A stretch of 8,623 nucleotides of DNA, taken from the NCBI GenBank assembly GCA_045580835.1, contig JAZNOM010000138.1, forward strand, positions 1 to 8,623, written 5' to 3'. Each line of letters opens with the position of its first letter. The first letter of the stretch is position 1. The translations under genes and the position numbers were made by a program. The notes under the pieces were generated by a model, which saw only the letters and a program-made list of their open reading frames with translations, was not told where the DNA came from and made no database searches. The DNA is from UMGS902 sp045580835. GTDB lineage: Bacteria; Bacillota; Clostridia; Oscillospirales; CAG-272. Below, piece after piece: positions 5,813 to 8,623 of the stretch.

Positions 5813-7921
5813 AGTATGATTGAGTCGGAACTTACCAAGAGTTATTGTATTGTGAAGCACGGTAACTTCTTCGCCGTTTGCGTCCACTGTAGTTTCAGGT
5901 GCAGCACCCGCATATTTTTTATGCGCCATACCTGCAATTGCAGTATGCGAATCTATTACAGTGGAAAAGCTCCAGAAGCCGGCTGCCTGATTCTGGTAGG
6001 GAGAAAGAACCGCCGCCGTCGCAATATTAGAGCCGGTCTTGTTAAGAAGCTTCATTTTCATTTGCGAAGATGCGTTATATGTAAGAATTACTTCACCGGA
6101 ATTAAAGCGCGAAAGCGAAGGGCCTGCACCGGTCATAATGTCTGCCTGCATGGTGGAAGGACCTGCCTCAGACATACCGAGTTCTTTCCATACACCGTTT
6201 GCACCAGACCATGCAACACCGATTTTAAAGTTGCTGTCGCCAATTTTCTTTTCCTCAACCGCAATCATAAGCTTGCCGTTGGTAAGCTCAACTACGCCTG
6301 GCATCTGTCCGCAGAAGAACGGAACAGTTTGACCGCTTTGCACTTTAAAATCGCCTGCGCTATATTGATAAATACGCTTTGCAGAATAGTTAGTTGCTGT
6401 GGAGTTTGCGGTAACATTAGGTGTCCACGTTAAACCGTTGTCGGTGGACGAAAGCATACCTACACCGCTTGAACGGAACTCGCTGTAATATCCGTATTTA
6501 TAAATCATCGGTGCAATGTGAGTAAAGTAAATCTCAATAGTACCGTTTTCGCGTTTGATTATCTCGGGCTCCCAGTTCTGTCCGTAATATATCGGAGTGG
6601 GCTCGCTCCAAAGGATATAACCGTTTGAATTAACAGTACCTCTTACTATGTCAAGTCTGCTGAGATTTGCATACTCAGGTTTGGAATATCCGGCACAAGG
6701 ACGAACAGAATATACCAACAAAACGCTACCGTCATCAAGCAAACAGTGGTCAGCGTTTGCCGCAAGCATCACATCCGCTGTTCCTTTGAGCGAACCTGTT
6801 TCGTAAGTGAACGGATTTTCGTTCATATTAAAAAGGAATCTGGGAGTGCCCCAATTTACGCCGTCCTTACTCGTTACGCAGAAGATATGGTCTCCTGTCT
6901 GATAACGCATATATGTCATGAGATAAAGATCATCTCTTACCTTTGTTATACGGGGATAAAACGCCGACTGATAAGAATAATGATTATCTTCGTCAAGTGT
7001 CACGAAGGTGCTCATATCAAATTCAAGATAAGCACTGTCATTATCGGCACTGTTCTCTGCCGAGGAAAGGTTGAGCTCGTCTATAGTAGTGAGAACTGCG
7101 GTATGTCCGCCGGTATACGAATCGATAAGATTGCTTGCCGCTGTCTTTTGCGTCGAGGTCGCCGAAGTATCATTTACAACAAACTCTGCAACAGTGTAAA
7201 TGCTTGCGCTGTATGCGCCGTTCATACTATTTTTTTGTGTATAGTAAACAGTACGCTCGTTTCCGTTTACATCGGCATATGTGATATAGGGACGTGCGGC
7301 AATTTCTTTACAGAGTGATGCCTCGTCAATGCCTAAAACAGTAGCTGTATACGTGATGCTTGCGCTATTCTCTGCAAAAGTGTTAACGCCCGCAACGGTC
7401 ACACCTGCAGCGACATTTTTGCCACTCATTTTCGTAATGGCTGTGGTATGAGTTGAATCCAATGCAAGCACCATGCCATATCCAATACCCGTATTGTGCT
7501 CGGTTCTCGGAGTAAGGGTGCCGTTAACGCCTTCGCGGTTTTTCGCATTGAGATTCTGAAGAGTTCTCACCAAAGGCTTATTTATGCGGGCAAGAAAACG
7601 TATGCCGTAAGGTGCATCAGTGCGCATCTCTACGTCAACAATCTCAAGCTGTTCCTCGGTAAAGGGGATTACGGCACCGTAAACAGTGCCTGCATAGCCG
7701 TCTTTTGCAGCCTTGGTTGTATCAAGCGCCTTTGCTGCAGACGAGGTTGTAAACCAGCCGCAGAATAGCCCCTCCTTGCTGACAGGCAAAGAGGACAGTT
7801 TTGTTGTAGAAGTCGAAGTTTCTGTTATAACTGTGAGAGTATTAACCGATGCGGCATAAGCACATACAGATAATGTCGCAACAAGTAAAATGCAGAAAAT
7901 CAATGTTAAAAGTCTCTTCAT
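5351..7921 (-). CDS. Secreted sialidase-fold (BNR/Asp-box) protein with C-terminal CBM9-like domain
   Basis: The 856-residue protein has a signal peptide (1-23, AYA/AS). Residues about 45-86 (GLFCGWFTTS...TVYGAV) resemble one Listeria-Bacteroides (Flg_new) repeat. Residues about 90-270 form a module I recognise as recurrent in clostridial secreted proteins (MRTDAPYGIRFLARI; ITYTATVLGI; RPYITYADVNG). Residues about 300-690 form a propeller with a perfect Asp box (S492-T-D-N-G-L-T-W499), a one-residue-shorter box (S351-K-D-G-V-N-W357), and blades of P-x-h-x-x-x-x-x-G-x-h-h-h-Y type such as EPEIIKRENGTIEIYF and GPSLSRFNSGEVILTY. R324 in YPRIT is a candidate for the first Arg of a sialidase triad. 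Residues about 704-856 look like a CBM9/DOMON-type sugar-binding domain (LDGNLKDW; RFAYDDNYIYIGI). GH33 sialidase, GH93-like arabinan hydrolase or a non-catalytic lectin are all possible; substrate is not assigned. It has no dockerin or wall anchor and is the first gene of the operon. Confidence 0.9.
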   Translation of the reverse strand: MKRLLTLIFCILLVATLSVCAYAASVNTLTVITETSTSTTKLSSLPVSKEGLFCGWFTTSSAAKALDTTKAAKDGYAGTVYGAVIPFTEEQLEIVDVEMRTDAPYGIRFLARINKPLVRTLQNLNAKNREGVNGTLTPRTEHNTGIGYGMVLALDSTHTTAITKMSGKNVAAGVTVAGVNTFAENSASITYTATVLGIDEASLCKEIAARPYITYADVNGNERTVYYTQKNSMNGAYSASIYTVAEFVVNDTSATSTQKTAASNLIDSYTGGHTAVLTTIDELNLSSAENSADNDSAYLEFDMSTFVTLDEDNHYSYQSAFYPRITKVRDDLYLMTYMRYQTGDHIFCVTSKDGVNWGTPRFLFNMNENPFTYETGSLKGTADVMLAANADHCLLDDGSVLLVYSVRPCAGYSKPEYANLSRLDIVRGTVNSNGYILWSEPTPIYYGQNWEPEIIKRENGTIEIYFTHIAPMIYKYGYYSEFRSSGVGMLSSTDNGLTWTPNVTANSTATNYSAKRIYQYSAGDFKVQSGQTVPFFCGQMPGVVELTNGKLMIAVEEKKIGDSNFKIGVAWSGANGVWKELGMSEAGPSTMQADIMTGAGPSLSRFNSGEVILTYNASSQMKMKLLNKTGSNIATAAVLSPYQNQAAGFWSFSTVIDSHTAIAGMAHKKYAGAAPETTVDANGEEVTVLHNTITLGKFRLNHTIDATEKTMNLDGNLKDWKYIDDALFVGSQRRTLQSTYRFAYDDNYIYIGIDRVDSAYESGDYNYVNIATADGHYEIKVGNGVYTTGLSGVTFKNAGVIGGRTYEIRLDRKELGLLGEYIRVCPGFVDVASNIDDRINGTSATDTSTWLKINLK

Positions 7922-7929
7922 TTAACGCA

Positions 7930-7937
7930 TCTCCTTT
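7930..7937 (-). promoter_or_regulatory. Ribosome binding site of the Asp-box gene
   Basis: AAAGGAGA on the minus strand, 8 nt before the ATG at plus 7919-7921. It supports that ATG as the start, in agreement with the signal peptide. Confidence 0.85.
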
Positions 7938-8008
7938 GAAAAACATTTGTTTAATTCGTATATATATAAACCGCTTTTTATTTTTGTTTTATACAATATA
8001 CCAATTAT

Positions 8009-8037
8009 ATAATATAGTAATAGCACCAAAAAATCAA
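8009..8037 (-). promoter_or_regulatory. Operon promoter, sigma-A type
   Basis: On the minus strand TTGATT (plus 8032-8037) is followed after exactly 17 bp by TATTAT (plus 8009-8014). The predicted transcript starts near 8002, about 80 nt before the ATG of the Asp-box gene. Overlapping TATAAT-like sequences downstream (plus 8004-8009) lack a well-spaced -35. It is the best promoter in the gap and should drive all four genes. Confidence 0.6.
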
Positions 8038-8055
8038 TACAAAAAAACATACTGG

Positions 8056-8088
8056 ATTTTATACTTATTTTATACCTTTAATATACCT
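8056..8088. repeat. Three tandem 11-bp repeats upstream of the operon promoter
   Basis: Units on the plus strand: ATTTTATACTT (8056-8066), ATTTTATACCT (8067-8077) and TTAATATACCT (8078-8088). Units 1 and 2 match at 10 of 11 positions, units 2 and 3 at 8 of 11. They lie 18 bp upstream of the -35 hexamer and are in phase with one helical turn, as binding sites for an activator or cooperative regulator often are. Low complexity makes chance possible. Confidence 0.5.
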
Positions 8089-8157
8089 ACCCCAAGCAGA
8101 CACTTTTTGAGCACGTTTTTATGATATAAAAAATAAAAGCAAAGATTACCCCGTTAG

Positions 8158-8175
8158 TTTCGCGCCCGCGTGAAA
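8158..8175. repeat. Short GC-rich inverted repeat
   Basis: TTTCGCGC (8158-8165) and GCGTGAAA (8168-8175) are inverted with one G/T wobble and a two-base centre. It stands out as a GC-rich island just downstream, in the minus-strand sense, of the terminator hairpin. Function unknown. Confidence 0.4.
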
Positions 8176-8182
8176 TAAGCAA

Positions 8183-8224
8183 AAAGCGCCTTATAGCAAG
8201 CAAAACTTGGCTATAAGGCGCTTT
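8183..8224 (-). terminator. Rho-independent terminator of the right-edge dockerin gene
   Basis: Arms 8183-8197 and 8210-8224 pair over 15 bp (AAAGCGCCTTATAGC with its complement). A further 3 bp (8198-8200 with 8206-8208, G8209 bulged) closes a CAAAA loop. On the minus strand it is followed by TTTTT (8185-8181). It lies about 70 bp after the stop of the partial gene. Plus-strand flank GCGTC is not T-rich, so it is likely one-directional. Confidence 0.85.
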
Positions 8225-8295
8225 GCGTCTGCGTCGGCAGTACAAACCATAAATCAGTAAACTACAAAAATGAATAACTTATCTTTCAACTTCAA

Positions 8296-8623
8296 TTATA
8301 AAACGGCTTTCTTTAAGAGATATACGATATGCTTGATACCAACTTCTTCTACGCTGAAGAAATATTTCTCGGTATCTAAAGCGCGTTTATTTGTCATGTT
8401 TGTTGCCGCCAAAAGGGTATCTTTTATATCAAACTTGCCATCAGCATTAAAATCTGCAACGATCAACCTACCCTTACCTATGCCGCTTGCAACATTTACT
8501 GTGAGCTTTCCTGTATTCTTCAAGGGGTTATAATTATTACTTTCTATATAACTGATAATCGAATTATCACGAATCAGAATATTGCCCCACTTGTTGATAT
8601 TAGCAGTGATATTGCCTGTGTAG
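8296..8623 (-). CDS. Partial secreted-type protein with C-terminal dockerin-like segment
   Basis: The frame stays open to the right edge, so the 5' part is missing. The visible 108 residues begin YTGNITANINKWGNI and stop at TAA 8296-8298. A TTG at 8521-8523 could be taken as a start, but the frame continues upstream as normal protein, so it is internal. The first part is rich in short beta strands and Asn (ILIRDNSIISYIES), as in beta-helix proteins. Then comes one canonical calcium loop D-F-N-A-D-G-K-F-D-I-K-D followed by a helix (TLLAATNM). The second half (DTEKYFFSVEEVGIKHIVYLL) keeps a helix but lacks the D-x-N-x-D-G ligands, so this is a half-degenerate dockerin or a single EF-hand. It belongs to a separate transcript ended by the hairpin at 8183-8224. 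Product function cannot be stated from the fragment. Confidence 0.8.
   Translation of the reverse strand, partial: YTGNITANINKWGNILIRDNSIISYIESNNYNPLKNTGKLTVNVASGIGKGRLIVADFNADGKFDIKDTLLAATNMTNKRALDTEKYFFSVEEVGIKHIVYLLKKAVL

Larger units (their letters stand above)
7922..8182. other. A+T-rich intergenic control region of the operon
   Basis: The stretch between the upstream terminator and the first operon gene has no credible gene. It holds a promoter (8009-8037), three tandem 11-bp repeats upstream of it (8056-8088), a GC-rich hairpin (8158-8175) and a leader of about 80 nt. I saw no known riboswitch or T-box sequence in the leader. Confidence 0.7.

Noticed and set aside
5594..6433. Plus-strand frame of 279 codons opposite the Asp-box gene
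   Set aside because: The protein is Cys- and Arg-rich without a recognisable domain, has no ribosome binding site and lies wholly opposite a clearly coding gene.
7849..8124. Plus-strand frame of 91 codons over the operon start and promoter
   Set aside because: It spans the ribosome binding site and promoter of the opposite-strand operon, is Ile/Tyr/Phe-rich from A+T-rich DNA and has no ribosome binding site.
8296..8523. Complete 75-residue gene starting at TTG 8521-8523
   Set aside because: The frame continues upstream to the edge without a stop and reads as normal protein. No ribosome binding site precedes the TTG, so it is the end of a longer gene.

Overview
The window looks like part of a low-GC, Gram-positive gut-type Clostridia genome (Oscillospiraceae/Ruminococcaceae or a neighbouring lineage; inferred). 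Evidence: AAAGGAG ribosome binding sites before every complete gene, Sec signal peptides of Firmicutes type, type I dockerin, GLUG and CxxC repeats in secreted proteins, and A+T-rich intergenic DNA around moderate-GC coding DNA. All credible genes lie on the minus strand, so the biological order is right to left. No tRNA, rRNA, CRISPR array, transposase or phage gene was seen.

Layout in transcription order. (1) At the right edge is the 3' end of a secreted-type protein gene with a C-terminal dockerin-like segment (8296-8623, open at the edge), followed by a strong hairpin terminator (8183-8224). (2) A 374-bp A+T-rich intergenic region carries three tandem 11-bp repeats and a good sigma-A-type promoter. 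(3) A four-gene operon follows: a 856-residue secreted sialidase-fold (BNR/Asp-box) protein with a C-terminal CBM9-like domain (5351-7921); a 111-residue protein that is only a signal peptide, a short linker and a complete type I dockerin (5003-5338); a 1508-residue secreted mosaic with GLUG repeats, a beta-helix-like region, Cys-rich repeats, a cohesin-like domain and a duplicated C-terminal module (462-4988); and a 53-residue ORF (301-462) whose ATG overlaps the preceding stop. Spacings are 12 bp, 14 bp and a 1-nt overlap. The operon ends at a long hairpin (248-292). (4) The left 247 bp are A+T-rich and may hold a promoter for a gene beyond the edge.

Working model (inference): the operon makes an extracellular glycan-binding or glycan-cleaving apparatus. 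The propeller protein is the likely enzyme or lectin and the 1508-residue protein the likely adhesin or scaffold. The free dockerin could be an adaptor to a cohesin, possibly the cohesin-like domain in the next gene. None of the complete products shows an LPXTG motif, SLH repeats or a C-terminal membrane anchor. The least described elements are the overlapping 53-residue ORF, the dockerin-only protein beside a cohesin-like domain, and a pair of terminator hairpins that share sequence and show compensatory changes.
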